Assembly: GCF_900099895.1 (NCBI RefSeq)
Contig: NZ_FNDY01000004.1
Location: forward strand, 186,001 to 250,000
Direction of reading: 5' to 3'
DNA from: Paenibacillus naphthalenovorans
GTDB lineage: Bacteria > Bacillota > Bacilli > Paenibacillales > NBRC-103111
DNA length: 64,000 nucleotides
Numbering within the stretch: position 1 is the first letter of the stretch; every line of letters starts with the position of its first letter. The position numbers and the translations under genes are program-made. The notes under the pieces are model-generated. The model had not been told where the DNA came from. It was given only the letters and a program-made list of their open reading frames with translations, and ran no database searches. Positions 17,824 to 26,547 of this stretch are shown here, in pieces.

Positions 17824-17840
17824 TGTTAGGTATGCTTACA
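17824..17840. promoter_or_regulatory. GlnR/TnrA-type operator upstream of glnA
   Basis: TGTTAGGTATGCTTACA matches the published consensus TGTNA-N7-TNACA at every fixed position. It lies about 30 bp upstream of the -35 box. A degenerate second copy with the same left half (TGTCAGGTAT, from 17812) overlaps its edge. This suggests nitrogen control of glnA by a MerR-family GlnR or TnrA encoded elsewhere. Confidence 0.72.
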
Positions 17841-17871
17841 CACAACACATTTTTTTCACATTTCGGCCATA

Positions 17872-17911
17872 AAAATGGCTTGACTTTCCTGAGCTCCAGG
17901 AAAGCCAAGCC
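17872..17911 (-). terminator. Rho-independent terminator of aroF
   Basis: On the minus strand, GGCTTGGCTTTCCTG pairs with CAGGAAAGTCAAGCC (17877-17911, one mismatch) and is followed by ATTTTTAT, 26 nt after the aroF stop. Confidence 0.88.
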
Positions 17912-17936
17912 TTTTCTGCATTCTAAAGCCGTATAT

Positions 17937-18983
17937 TCAAGAGAGCGGAACAAGCTCTTTTTTCGTATCGAAACGTTTGCCGCACAGTGTGGCCAGCTTC
18001 TCCAAATCGAGCATCAGCCTTGCGAATTGATCCGGGAACAACGATTGAACCCCGTCTCCCGTCATGGAGTTATCCGGATCCGTATGCATTTCTACGATCA
18101 AGCCGTCGGCACCGGCCGCCACAGAAGCCTTGCTCATCGGCTCTACCAGCTCGCGGCGTCCGGTTCCATGACTCGGGTCCGATATCACCGGCAGATGACT
18201 AAGCGACTGAAGGGCAGGAATCGCCGCTAAATCCAGTGTATTGCGCGTGTAGGGCTCGAACGTCCGGATTCCCCGTTCGCACAGCATAACGTTCGGGTTT
18301 CCTCCTGCCAGGATATACTCCGCCGCGTTTAAAAATTCGTCATAGGTGGCGCTGAAACCCCGTTTGAGCAGAACCGGCGTTTGAATCGTGCCCAGCTTGC
18401 GCAGCAAATCGAAATTTTGCATATTTCGCGTGCCAACCTGCAGGATATCGGCGTATTCCGCACATACGTCCACATACTCCGGCGTCATCACTTCGGTGAT
18501 CGTCAGCAGGCCGTGCTTTTTCCCCGCTTCTGCCATCATAACCAACCCTTCGACGCCTATGCCCTGGAAGCTGTACGGCCCGGTTCTCGGTTTGAACGCT
18601 CCGCCGCGCAGCACCTGCGCTCCGGACGCCTTCACCAAGCGTGCAATCTCATCGATCTGCTCCGGAGATTCCACGGCGCATGGACCGCCCATGACAACCA
18701 GCTGATCTCCTCCGATCTCAACATCCTTGATTTTAATCACGGTGTTGTCCGGGTGAAAATCACGGCTTGCCAGCTTGTATGACTTTGATATTTTTACAAC
18801 CTGTTCGACTCCCGAAAGCTGGCGCAGCTGCTCAGCCAGTACAGGACTGGCTTTACCGATGATCCCGATGACCGTGCGGTCGACCCCTTTGGACACATGC
18901 GTCTTCACATCATGCTTCTCAATATGCCGAACAATTTCGTGAATACGTTCTTCCGGCGTTTTATTTGAAATAATCACGATCAT
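17937..18983 (-). CDS. aroF: 3-deoxy-7-phosphoheptulonate (DAHP) synthase, type I-beta with N-terminal regulatory domain
   Basis: 348 residues. Residues 1 to about 70 form the ferredoxin-like/ACT-like domain (HVSKGVDRTVIGIIG), followed by the catalytic TIM barrel with GGPCAVESPEQI, LRGGAFKPRTGPYSFQG, LLKRGFSATYDEFL and PVISDPSHGTGRRELV. Length and N-terminus resemble the Thermotoga-type I-beta enzyme, which is feedback-inhibited by aromatic amino acids. It condenses phosphoenolpyruvate with erythrose 4-phosphate as the first step of the shikimate pathway. A TTG at 18989 is also possible as start; the ATG at 18983 fits homologues better. Confidence 0.94.
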   Translation of the reverse strand: MIVIISNKTPEERIHEIVRHIEKHDVKTHVSKGVDRTVIGIIGKASPVLAEQLRQLSGVEQVVKISKSYKLASRDFHPDNTVIKIKDVEIGGDQLVVMGGPCAVESPEQIDEIARLVKASGAQVLRGGAFKPRTGPYSFQGIGVEGLVMMAEAGKKHGLLTITEVMTPEYVDVCAEYADILQVGTRNMQNFDLLRKLGTIQTPVLLKRGFSATYDEFLNAAEYILAGGNPNVMLCERGIRTFEPYTRNTLDLAAIPALQSLSHLPVISDPSHGTGRRELVEPMSKASVAAGADGLIVEMHTDPDNSMTGDGVQSLFPDQFARLMLDLEKLATLCGKRFDTKKELVPLS

Positions 18984-19132
18984 GACCAATGCACGCTCCC
19001 CATAAATATGTATTTTATACTTAAACGCTTCGACGCTTATACGCTTTTAAGCTTTTAACTGTTAAAGTAAATATACAACGGAGAGCGGCACTCCGTCAAT
19101 ACTTTTCTTATCATGCCGGAACCCATTCGAAT

Positions 19133-19663
19133 TTATCCTTCGGCTTCGGAAGACAACAGCTGCTCTTTGCGCCTTCTGCGCTTTTCCTTCCGTTTTCCGT
19201 CAACCCATTCGAGCATCCATTTGACCGGATAGAAAACAAGCAGCCCCAGCACGGCGCCGTTAATGATTCCCCCGACCAACAGCTTCATATTTAATCGGAG
19301 AAACGTATTAAGCCATTCCGGCAGGATCGACTGCAAATGCATCGTGACGCCGTGAGGCAGCACTAATGCTCCAACCTGTTTGTTAATAAAAGACATGGGG
19401 AGATAGATAACCTTGCCGAACACAAAGCCGATCAAAGCTGCCCCCATGCTCGCCCGCAGTGAATACACCAAAGGGAAGATCAGGAAAAAGGCAAGCCCTG
19501 CCGTCGGGAGCGTGAACATCTCAACCGCCAAGCCGATGGAAAAGCCGAGTGCCACCATGACAGGACCCCCTTTGGCCCTTGTCAGCAGCAAATATTGATA
19601 TTTAAACCAGCGACCGATGCCGTAGACATTGAATGTTTTTTTCTTTCTCGCCGTTTTATTCAT
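19133..19663 (-). CDS. DUF2062 membrane protein
   Basis: About 176 residues with a basic N-terminus, three or four hydrophobic segments (VALGFSIGLAVEMFTLP, GLAFFLIFPLVYSL, AALIGFVFGKVIYLP, LVGGIINGAVLGLLVFYPV) and a very basic C-terminal tail (KRKEKRRRRKEQ). This matches the DUF2062 family, of unknown function. AAAGGA precedes the ATG at 19663. It follows ispH by 23 nt and is probably cotranscribed with it. Confidence 0.8.
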   Translation of the reverse strand: MNKTARKKKTFNVYGIGRWFKYQYLLLTRAKGGPVMVALGFSIGLAVEMFTLPTAGLAFFLIFPLVYSLRASMGAALIGFVFGKVIYLPMSFINKQVGALVLPHGVTMHLQSILPEWLNTFLRLNMKLLVGGIINGAVLGLLVFYPVKWMLEWVDGKRKEKRRRRKEQLLSSEAEG

Positions 19664-19686
19664 CTGCCGCCGTCCTTTACCATGAC

Positions 19687-20634
19687 TTAGACCGTCTTTT
19701 GCTTGGGCGCCGGAATCAATCTGGCCATATTGACCGTCCGCCGAATTTCCCATGTCTGCGGATCTTTTGGATTATACTGCTCGAGATAAGTAATGACCTC
19801 TTTGGTAATCGGCGTCGGAGTGGAAGCACCGGAAGTCACAGCCACACGGCGGACCGGCTCAAGCCATTCGCGCTTCAATTCGCTCACATCGGCGATGCGG
19901 TATGCTTTGACTCCGGCGATCTCCTCCGATACCTGAGCCAGCCTGTTCGAGTTATTGCTGCGCGGGTCGCCGACCACAATAACCAGATCGGCATCCTTGG
20001 CCTGCTCAGCTACGGCCTCCTGCCGTACCTGGGTCGCCAGGCAAATTTCGTTATGAATCTCGGCATGAGGAAACTTCTCCAGCAGCCGGTTCATAATATG
20101 CCTGATATCCCATTGACTCATCGTCGTTTGGTTGGTGATGATGATTTTGTCCGAATGGATCTGCAGCTTTTCAATTTCTTCAGGCTTTTCGATCAAATGC
20201 ACACGGTCCGGCGCTACACCGATGGCGCCTTCCGGCTCGGGATGGCCTTTTTTGCCGATATAGATGATCTGATAGCCTTCAGCGCTCTTTTCCCGAATGA
20301 GATTATGCGTCTTCGTCACATCAGGACAAGAGGCATCCACCACCGTCAGGCCTTTCTCTCTCGCCCTGCGGCGAACCTCCGGAGAAACTCCGTGGGCGGT
20401 AAAAATGACCGTCCCCTTGTCTATTGTTTCAAGAATCTCAAGACGGTTCGGCCCGTCGAGCGTGATGACCCCTTCTTTTTCGAAAAATTCCGTTACGTGC
20501 GCATTGTGTACAATCATGCCTAATATATATACAGGCCGCGGCAAATCCAAATTTTTAGCCGTCTGCATGGCGAGCGCCATGGCATCGACGACTCCGTAGC
20601 AATAGCCTCGGGGGGAAATTTTGATAACGTCCAT
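19687..20634 (-). CDS. ispH: 4-hydroxy-3-methylbut-2-enyl diphosphate reductase
   Basis: 315 residues from the chosen start. The three cysteines that hold the iron-sulfur cluster are in [20 protein letters not shown] and [21 protein letters not shown] and [11 protein letters not shown] are further family motifs. It performs the last step of the methylerythritol phosphate pathway, giving IPP and DMAPP. The frame continues to an ATG at 20682 that touches the histidine kinase stop, but AGGTG near 20640 and the start of homologues ([10 protein letters not shown]) favour 20634. It is downstream of the two-component genes in the same direction. Confidence 0.94.
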   Translation of the reverse strand: MDVIKISPRGYCYGVVDAMALAMQTAKNLDLPRPVYILGMIVHNAHVTEFFEKEGVITLDGPNRLEILETIDKGTVIFTAHGVSPEVRRRAREKGLTVVDASCPDVTKTHNLIREKSAEGYQIIYIGKKGHPEPEGAIGVAPDRVHLIEKPEEIEKLQIHSDKIIITNQTTMSQWDIRHIMNRLLEKFPHAEIHNEICLATQVRQEAVAEQAKDADLVIVVGDPRSNNSNRLAQVSEEIAGVKAYRIADVSELKREWLEPVRRVAVTSGASTPTPITKEVITYLEQYNPKDPQTWEIRRTVNMARLIPAPKQKTV

Positions 20635-20681
20635 CATAGCACCTGCCTGTTTGTCGAATTTTCGATACTTGCTTATGTCCA

Positions 20682-22202
20682 TTATACTTCATTCCCGGAC
20701 GGGAGGGAATGATCCGATGATGGAGACGTTCCCTCGGCGACGATCGGGAGCCAAATGACAAAGGTCGTTCCTTCGTCCTTACGGGTCTTCACTTCCACCG
20801 AACCGCCGTGCTCGTCGATAATCCATTTGGCGATAGACAGCCCCAGGCCCGTCCCCGATTTTTTGCCGCGCGACGGGTCAGCCCGGTAAAACCGCTCGAA
20901 AATATGCGGTACTTCTTCCTTGTCCATCCCGATTCCCGTATCTGCTATGCGGATTCCAATCTGGTCTTTATGACGCTGCGCATCCAACCTGACACTGCCT
21001 TGCTCCGTATATTTGAAAGCATTTTCCACAAAAATAAACATCAACTGCTGCAAATAATCCGGACTGCCGTAAACGTATACGCCTTCCCCGGCAGACAGAT
21101 CCCCGACGATAAAATCAGCGGTACGCGGCAGCATTTGCGCTTTACGTGCAACCTCATCCAACAGCGTCTTCATCTCGACATGCGTTTTGCTTATTTGAAA
21201 CCCGGCGTCCGCACGGGCAAGCGACAACAGGTCACCTACGAGCCGCGACATCCGCTCCGCCTCACCCGATATATCCTTCATGGCTTCGATGGAAAGCTCC
21301 AGCCGCTGACCATCCTGCTCCCCTATTTGCAGAGCCGTTTGCTTCCACATTTTCTCCAGCAGCTCTACATTGCCGCGGATCGTCGTCAGCGGTGTCCGCA
21401 GCTCATGGGAAGCGTCCGATACGAACCGCCGCTGCGCTCTGTAAGCCTCCTCCAGCTCTTCATATGCGCTTTGTAGTCTGGAGAGCATGCCGTTGATCGT
21501 TTGGGTGAGCACGCCGATCTCATCGTTGGGTCCGTGATACTCAATCCTTTTCTGGAGGTCGGCTCCTTTTTGGATCTGATTGGTGGCTTCAATAACCCGC
21601 TCGATCGGCCGCAGCGCTTTGCGCGCAAGGAACCAGCCGACCGAAGAGGCAAGCACTATACTGAGCAAAGCCGTAACCGTAAGAATCAGACGAAGCGTGG
21701 CCAGCAGCTGTTCATAAGGCTCAATGTAGGTCCCTGCCTGCATCATCCCGATGGCCTCTCCCCGCTGGGATATGATCGGCGTGTAGTAGACCAGAAAGTC
21801 CAATCCGTCAATTTTAATTTTCTCGAACCGGCAGTCTCCATCCAGAACACAGGAAATTTGCTTTGCCGGTATATCTGGAAAATGAAGACCGGCCTCCTCT
21901 ACATTCGGAGAATAATATTTGCTTCCGTTCTGCAGGTTAACAACCTGAAAATACATGTTATTGTAGCGGAGCAAATCGCGTCCTGACCCGGAGTAGCGGA
22001 ATTCCAAAGTCAATCCCTTTTCCGACAAGGAAAACTGCGGTACAATCCGCGTTCTGACGCTTTCGGCCTGCTGCTGCAGCTGGGATTGAAGGCTGTCGTA
22101 ATAGATATAATGCAAAAATAAATACAACCCCATCCCGAGCAGCAGCAGCGTTGCGGATAATATGCCCGTATACCACAGCGTCAGGCGCATACGAACGGAC
22201 AT
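20682..22202 (-). CDS. Membrane sensor histidine kinase with HAMP domain
   Basis: 506 residues: TM1 (about 11-31), an extracellular sensor region (32-170) with two Cys (SCVLDGDC), TM2 (171-193), HAMP (190-245), a dimerisation domain with phospho-acceptor H266 in [13 protein letters not shown], and a C-terminal ATPase domain with N-box [10 protein letters not shown]1 IADTGIGMD and G2 [12 protein letters not shown]. It is one base after its response regulator gene. Proximity to htrA suggests an envelope-stress sensor like CssS or MprB, but the cognate signal is unknown. Confidence 0.93.
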   Translation of the reverse strand: MSVRMRLTLWYTGILSATLLLLGMGLYLFLHYIYYDSLQSQLQQQAESVRTRIVPQFSLSEKGLTLEFRYSGSGRDLLRYNNMYFQVVNLQNGSKYYSPNVEEAGLHFPDIPAKQISCVLDGDCRFEKIKIDGLDFLVYYTPIISQRGEAIGMMQAGTYIEPYEQLLATLRLILTVTALLSIVLASSVGWFLARKALRPIERVIEATNQIQKGADLQKRIEYHGPNDEIGVLTQTINGMLSRLQSAYEELEEAYRAQRRFVSDASHELRTPLTTIRGNVELLEKMWKQTALQIGEQDGQRLELSIEAMKDISGEAERMSRLVGDLLSLARADAGFQISKTHVEMKTLLDEVARKAQMLPRTADFIVGDLSAGEGVYVYGSPDYLQQLMFIFVENAFKYTEQGSVRLDAQRHKDQIGIRIADTGIGMDKEEVPHIFERFYRADPSRGKKSGTGLGLSIAKWIIDEHGGSVEVKTRKDEGTTFVIWLPIVAEGTSPSSDHSLPSGNEV

Positions 22203-22203
22203 G

Positions 22204-22896
22204 TCAGTCCTCTCCTCTCAGCACGTAACCCGCGCCGCGAACGGTCTGGATGATCCGCTTGTGCCCATGCTCCTCCGTTTTTTGCCGCAGAAGGGCGATA
22301 TACACCTCAAGCACATTCGATTCCCCGCTGTAATCGTATCCCCAGATTTTTTCCATGATCACGTCGCGTGAAAGCACTCTTCTCGGATTTTGCAAAAACA
22401 AATGCAGCAGTTCAAACTCTTTGGTCGTCAGCTCAATCCTCTGCCCTCCCCGGAATACTTCACGGGTATCCAAATCCATAAACACGTCCTGATAATGAAT
22501 TTTGTTGGTTTCCGGCTCGGTTTTGGCCGCCGCTTTACGCCGCAGCAGCACACGTACCCTTGCCAGCAGCTCTTCCAGCGCAAACGGTTTGACCAGATAA
22601 TCGTCCGCCCCCAGATCAAGCCCTTTAACCCGGTCTGCAACCTCGTCCTTTGCGGTGAGCATCAGCACCGGCACATCCGAGCCGCCCTCCCGTATGCGGC
22701 GCACAACCTCCCAGCCGTCCAATTGCGGCATCATGACGTCCAGAATGACCGTGTCCGGATCGTTCTCCAATATTTGCTTCAGACCGTCCATGCCATGATT
22801 CGCCGTCAGCACCGTGTACCCCTCAAACGCAAGGCTTCTGCGCAGCATCGATGTGATTTTTTCATCGTCGTCAATGACTAATATTTTCTCTCTCAT
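22204..22896 (-). CDS. OmpR-family response regulator
   Basis: 230 residues. The receiver domain has the acidic pocket VIDDDE, phospho-acceptor D53 in VILDVMMPQLDG, and the conserved Lys in MLTAKDE. The C-terminal winged helix ends KRIIQTVRGAGYVLRGED. It partners the histidine kinase encoded directly downstream and would regulate transcription of envelope genes, plausibly including the adjacent htrA. A terminator separates it from htrA, so it probably has its own promoter within 22897-23066, though I see no strong consensus there. Confidence 0.94.
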   Translation of the reverse strand: MREKILVIDDDEKITSMLRRSLAFEGYTVLTANHGMDGLKQILENDPDTVILDVMMPQLDGWEVVRRIREGGSDVPVLMLTAKDEVADRVKGLDLGADDYLVKPFALEELLARVRVLLRRKAAAKTEPETNKIHYQDVFMDLDTREVFRGGQRIELTTKEFELLHLFLQNPRRVLSRDVIMEKIWGYDYSGESNVLEVYIALLRQKTEEHGHKRIIQTVRGAGYVLRGED

Positions 22897-23066
22897 ATCC
22901 CCTTCGCACCATCCTCAACATTTATTGCAAAACAATGACTCGTCGCTTCAAGATGTCCAACCTTCACGTGTGCGCAGCAGAACTCGCCCTCGAAGGCAGG
23001 AAAGTTCTTCATCGGTCGCTTTCTTACATCTTAACAAATTGACGGATCTCGAGAAACTCCACCGGG

Positions 23067-23106
23067 GCAAAAAAAAGCAGAGCATCCGAAATGGTCCGCT
23101 CTGCTT
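23067..23106 (-). terminator. Rho-independent terminator of htrA
   Basis: On the minus strand AAGCAGAGC (23098-23106) pairs with GCTCTGCTT (23075-23083), followed by a run of T, 10 nt after the htrA stop. Confidence 0.9.
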
Positions 23107-23115
23107 GTAATCCCA

Positions 23116-24675
23116 TTATTGCTGCTTCTGTGCGTTCCGGTCGCCGATGGTGACTTCAATGTTTATTTTCTGTCCGTCACGCATCACGCCGATGGTAGCT
23201 TTGTCGCCAACCTTTAATTTTTGAATAGCGCTGACCGCCTCCGCCGATGTTTTCACTTTGGCTCCGTTCACTTCCACAATGACGTCATAAGGACGAATGC
23301 CTGCTGTAAAAGCGGGGCTTCTCCGCTCAACATCGGAAACGATCGCACCATCGGTATTCGGAAGCTTGAGATCGGCAACCCAGTCCTTCTGTACGTCACC
23401 CAGCCTTACCCCGATATAAGGAGCCGGTTCTTTGGGAATTTCCACGTTATTCTTCAGGTTATCCAGTACCGCATTAATCGTGCTCGTCGGGATGGCGAAG
23501 CCGATACCCTGCGCCTGGGAGCTGACCGCCGTATTGATGCCGACGACTTCACCGTTCAGATTCAGCAGCGGGCCGCCGGAGTTGCCGGGGTTGATCGATG
23601 CGTCGGTTTGAAGCAAATGCTTGTATTCGCGTGTTCCGTTAGTGTCCGGAATGCTGATCGGACGTTCCTTCGCACTGAGCACGCCCACCGTTACCGTATG
23701 GTCAAAGCCGTACGGGTTGCCGATCGCCACTACCCAGTCGCCGACGTTCAGGTTATCCGCATTGCCCAGCGGCAGCGTCGGGAAGTCTTTATCGCCTTTA
23801 ATTTTCAGAGCGGCCAGGTCAAGATCGTAGCTGTTGCCGAGAAGCTCGGCTTTGAACGGCTTTTCATAGCCTTGCACGTAAACCCAAATTTCATCCGCGC
23901 CGTCAATGACATGCTCATTGGTCAGAATATATCCGGACTTTTCAAAAATGAAACCGGTCCCCATGCCTCCGGGCTGCAGCTGATCGCTGTCCGGCTGCTG
24001 GCCGCCGTTATCACCAAAAAATTGACGGAAGAACGGATCGTCGAAAAACGGATTGCCGGTGCGGCTCGAGGCTTTAGGTTTCACCTTGGTTTCGATCTTT
24101 ACCACCGCCGGACTGGCTTGTTGAACGATGCTCGACACACTGTTCGGGCGGCTGATATCCAGAGCGGAAGGCTGTACGCCACCGTTATTGGAGGATGCTG
24201 CCGGAATCGAACCGTTCGATCCTCCACTGTTCATCACCCCTTCAGCACCCGTAAACAGGTTCATTTTGTCGGAGGCGAACATCAGCGAACCGACCACAAC
24301 GACCCCCGCCATGAACGAGGCAAAAATAGTGCGGAAGCTGCCGGAGCGTTTCGGCTTTCCGACCTGCCAGTTTCCCATGCCGCCGTTCGTTATATTCGGC
24401 TCCTCAGGTGAATGAAAGCTGTAAGTCCGCAAGGGCTTCGGCGGGGTGACCTCCACCGGAGGAGAACCGGCATTCTCTCTTGCCGCCGCACTCTCGCCGG
24501 GCTTAAACGGTCCGTAAGAAAAGTAATGAGATGAATGGCGCTCAATATCTGCAGCTTTTTCCTCTTTCATCTCCTGCTTATCGTCAATCTCTTGCTCCTT
24601 ATGATGAGAGGAACCGTCATTCGCACGACCAAAGAAGTCATATAACGGATTGCCATTTTTATTGTTGTTATCCAT
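23116..24675 (-). CDS. htrA: HtrA/DegP-type membrane-anchored serine protease
   Basis: 519 residues. A long charged cytoplasmic N-terminus (1-114), one membrane anchor (about 115-134), a Gly/Ser-rich linker, a trypsin-like domain with catalytic triad H255 (LTNEHVI), D286 (YDLDLAAL) and S366 (NPGNSGGPL), and one C-terminal PDZ domain (about 420-510). It degrades or refolds misfolded proteins outside the membrane. The extended charged cytoplasmic segment is longer than in B. subtilis HtrA. It lies upstream of a two-component system, a pairing seen with envelope-stress regulons. An inverted repeat ATTAA-N7-TTAAT lies about 80 nt before the ATG. Confidence 0.94.
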   Translation of the reverse strand: MDNNNKNGNPLYDFFGRANDGSSHHKEQEIDDKQEMKEEKAADIERHSSHYFSYGPFKPGESAAARENAGSPPVEVTPPKPLRTYSFHSPEEPNITNGGMGNWQVGKPKRSGSFRTIFASFMAGVVVVGSLMFASDKMNLFTGAEGVMNSGGSNGSIPAASSNNGGVQPSALDISRPNSVSSIVQQASPAVVKIETKVKPKASSRTGNPFFDDPFFRQFFGDNGGQQPDSDQLQPGGMGTGFIFEKSGYILTNEHVIDGADEIWVYVQGYEKPFKAELLGNSYDLDLAALKIKGDKDFPTLPLGNADNLNVGDWVVAIGNPYGFDHTVTVGVLSAKERPISIPDTNGTREYKHLLQTDASINPGNSGGPLLNLNGEVVGINTAVSSQAQGIGFAIPTSTINAVLDNLKNNVEIPKEPAPYIGVRLGDVQKDWVADLKLPNTDGAIVSDVERRSPAFTAGIRPYDVIVEVNGAKVKTSAEAVSAIQKLKVGDKATIGVMRDGQKINIEVTIGDRNAQKQQ

Positions 24676-25097
24676 AAGACCAAACCTCCATCTTATTCAG
24701 GTTTCAATAGGATTGTTTAGCTCTCTGTTCTTGTATTCCATATTGCACCCGCGACATTAAAGAAACCTTAATAAAAAATAAAATGGAGTTAAAATCGAAT
24801 ATTGTCGCAAATCCTCCAAAATAAGGGGCTTATATCCGCGCAATTAAGCGGGTCCGTCACTAGTTCGCCATCAGGTGAACACGCTCGGACAGACGCGGGG
24901 GATTCCTCCTCAGTTGCTCCCAAGCACGCACCGCTCCAACTGAAAGCGTATCCGTCCCCAGGCTGCTGAAAGCCAGGCAGGGAAGACAAATCGCGAGCAC
25001 ACGCTCAGCCTTCCCGATACTCGCCGCAACCGCTCCCCCGACAGCTTTCGTCGTCCAGGGGACGAAACCCCTGGGGTCCCCCTTAGGTAAGGGGGAT
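24676..25097. other. Gene-free interval containing a probable dispersed repeat (24840-25097)
   Basis: The htrA-proximal part (24676-24790) is AT-rich and holds the htrA promoter region with the inverted repeat ATTAA-N7-TTAAT (24756-24772). The rest is markedly more GC-rich, contains runs of C and G and two adjacent perfect inverted repeats: CCAGGGG/CCCCTGG (25055-25074) and TCCCCCTTA/TAAGGGGGA (25077-25096). Frames here give low-complexity, compositionally odd peptides with no start signals. It resembles a non-coding dispersed repeat; copies elsewhere in the genome could not be checked. Confidence 0.5.
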
Positions 25098-25523
25098 TTA
25101 GGGGGATGTGTCACCACTCCACCCCTGCTCCACTTCCTTCAGCAGCGACTTCGCCTGCGCAACCCACTTGTCCTCCACCGGGGCATCCTTATCGAGCGGT
25201 TCCTGAAACTGATCGATCAAAGCGCCGGATACTCGCACCTGGGCTTCTTCGTCCAGCCCTTCATTATACACATGCTTCAACACAAACGGAGTACCGATTT
25301 GAACGACCGCATCCGTGGAGTCCGCATCCCCGTCCAGAACACCGTGAGTGACTTGAAAAGGAATCCGAAGCCAGACCTTGCGGCCTTCATCCAAATAACG
25401 ATCAAAGCTGCCGTGCTCATAATCCCAATTTCCGCCCAAAACAAACTCATGCTCATGCAAATATTGCCGTACCTGATCAAAATTTTCTTCGCGGTTCAAC
25501 AATGACGAATCCAGGGGAATCAT
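25098..25523 (-). CDS. YugN-like family protein
   Basis: 141 residues. NWDYEHGSFDRYLDEGRKVWLR, IGTPFVLKHVYNEGLD and DQFQEP match the YugN family (B. subtilis YugN has GNWEYDHGYFDY and DQFQEP). Function unknown; soluble, acidic. The frame is open to a TTG at 25538, but GGAGG eight bases before the ATG at 25523 sets the start. The last codons, ACA TCC CCC TAA, lie at the edge of the adjacent GC-rich repeat, so its C-terminus and stop may have been supplied by repeat insertion. Confidence 0.85.
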   Translation of the reverse strand: MIPLDSSLLNREENFDQVRQYLHEHEFVLGGNWDYEHGSFDRYLDEGRKVWLRIPFQVTHGVLDGDADSTDAVVQIGTPFVLKHVYNEGLDEEAQVRVSGALIDQFQEPLDKDAPVEDKWVAQAKSLLKEVEQGWSGDTSP

Positions 25524-25834
25524 CCGTATCTCCTCCAACCGTTAGCAGTGTTATGGTCTATTCATAGAATGGACTACATATGGGAAAATTATGCCCATAT
25601 GTATTTTCTACTCAAAATACCATGCACATGTTTGATTGGGGATCACGATGAACTCCGCATTTACCGTACGAATGAAAAACCTCATTGGACCATTGTCCTT
25701 ATTGATACGGTCTGCCTGCCGATGTATACATCATTTTTTTCTCAAACAAGACCAATTGTATAAACCATTTTATTTTTTTTCAATACAATAAATTAAGCTG
25801 CTTTACATTTTTTTAAAGACGGGGGTAATTAACC
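25524..25834. other. Intergenic region, divergent promoters
   Basis: About 310 bp, increasingly AT-rich towards the kinase-like gene, with T and A runs around 25730-25810. It must hold the promoters of the YugN-like gene (leftward) and the kinase-like gene (rightward); I see no strong consensus boxes or repeat. Confidence 0.4.
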
Positions 25835-26263
25835 GTGAATAGTGATAAAAGCAAAATGAATAATATCAGTTTGCTTGGCTCGGGTGCAAGACGAATTGTA
25901 TATGATCTGGGTAACGGTTACGTTTTAAAAGTTGCTAAATCCAAATATGGGATCAAAAGCAACAAAAGAGAAGTAAATACTTATCGTTCATCTCCTTCTC
26001 CATTAAGAAAACGCCTTGCCGAAATTATCGATTATGGGAATCATTACCGTTGGTTGATCATGAAAAAGCATACCAGGAAATTCCCGAATTCTTCAAAACA
26101 TAAACGGAATCTTTACAAACTAAGAATCATGTTTAAGTCCAATGGTATCAGAGCTTATGAGGTTCTCACCCGCCGCGGCAAACCCAATTATGAAAACTTG
26201 CGTGTAAACAGAAATGGAAAAATTGTTGTGATTGATTATGGAAATTTTAAATTTCACCGGTAA
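25835..26263 (+). CDS. Minimal protein-kinase-fold protein (probable pseudokinase)
   Basis: 142 residues, about half a normal kinase domain. The N-terminus has a Gly-rich loop (LGSGARRIVYDLGNGYVLKVAK) with the usual Lys in strand 3. Near the C-terminus, GKPNYENLRV then GKIVVIDYGNF lines up with the catalytic and DFG segments of protein kinases, but the HRD aspartate is missing (TRRGKPNYEN). The middle of the fold is greatly shortened. GTG start with GGGGG nine bases before; an ATG at 25856 is an alternative. Strongly basic overall. It stands alone, so its role is unknown. Confidence 0.6.
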   Translation: MNSDKSKMNNISLLGSGARRIVYDLGNGYVLKVAKSKYGIKSNKREVNTYRSSPSPLRKRLAEIIDYGNHYRWLIMKKHTRKFPNSSKHKRNLYKLRIMFKSNGIRAYEVLTRRGKPNYENLRVNRNGKIVVIDYGNFKFHR

Positions 26264-26296
26264 AATGCCAACCGTTGTTTTTTCCAGAAGCGTTCC

Positions 26297-26490
26297 CTAC
26301 ACTTTGATCTGTATCCTCATTTCCGCATTGGGATAATCGGCTTCTTTATAAAGCTTAATGACCTTTTCCGAATCATACCCGACCCGTTCGATCGATGTTC
26401 TCAGATGGCCTTCATAAAACGGTCCGGCGTCGCATAAAATCCGTAAATTACGCTTCCGTTCACCTCACATTCAATTTGGGTGGGCAGACC
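26297..26490 (-). pseudogene. Possible frameshifted gene remnant
   Basis: On the minus strand one frame reads GLPTQIECEVNGSVIYGFYA and stops; the overlapping next frame continues FYEGHLRTSIERVGYDSEK and ends NAEMRIQIKV at a TAG (26297-26299). Both look like real protein, but neither has a start codon with a ribosome binding site. A single +1/-1 shift near 26410 would join them. I do not recognise the family. Confidence 0.3.
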
Positions 26491-26495
26491 TGCCA

Positions 26496-26540
26496 ACAAA
26501 AATGGAGTGTCAAACCGGTTGCCCGTTGCACTCCATTTTA
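26496..26540. terminator. Hairpin terminator after the 41-aa gene
   Basis: AATGGAGTG (26501-26509) pairs with CACTCCATT (26529-26537). T-runs flank it on both sides (TTTTTG on the minus strand, TTTTA on the plus), so it may act in both directions. It follows the 41-residue gene by 8 nt. Confidence 0.75.
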
Positions 26541-26547
26541 TAGAGCA

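Noticed and set aside
18984-19132. T-box or aromatic amino acid riboswitch upstream of aroF
   Set aside because: The 150-bp leader has no T-box core (AGGGTGGNACCGCG) and only a short weak hairpin; regulation is more likely at the enzyme's N-terminal domain.
23221-24411. A 396-codon open frame antisense to htrA
   Set aside because: Mirrors the HtrA protease domain, which has an intact triad; no start signal.
24789-25117. Two overlapping minus-strand frames of 66 and 85 codons in the GC-rich interval
   Set aside because: Peptides such as THPPKSPLPKGDPRGF are typical of translated dispersed repeats, with no start signals.
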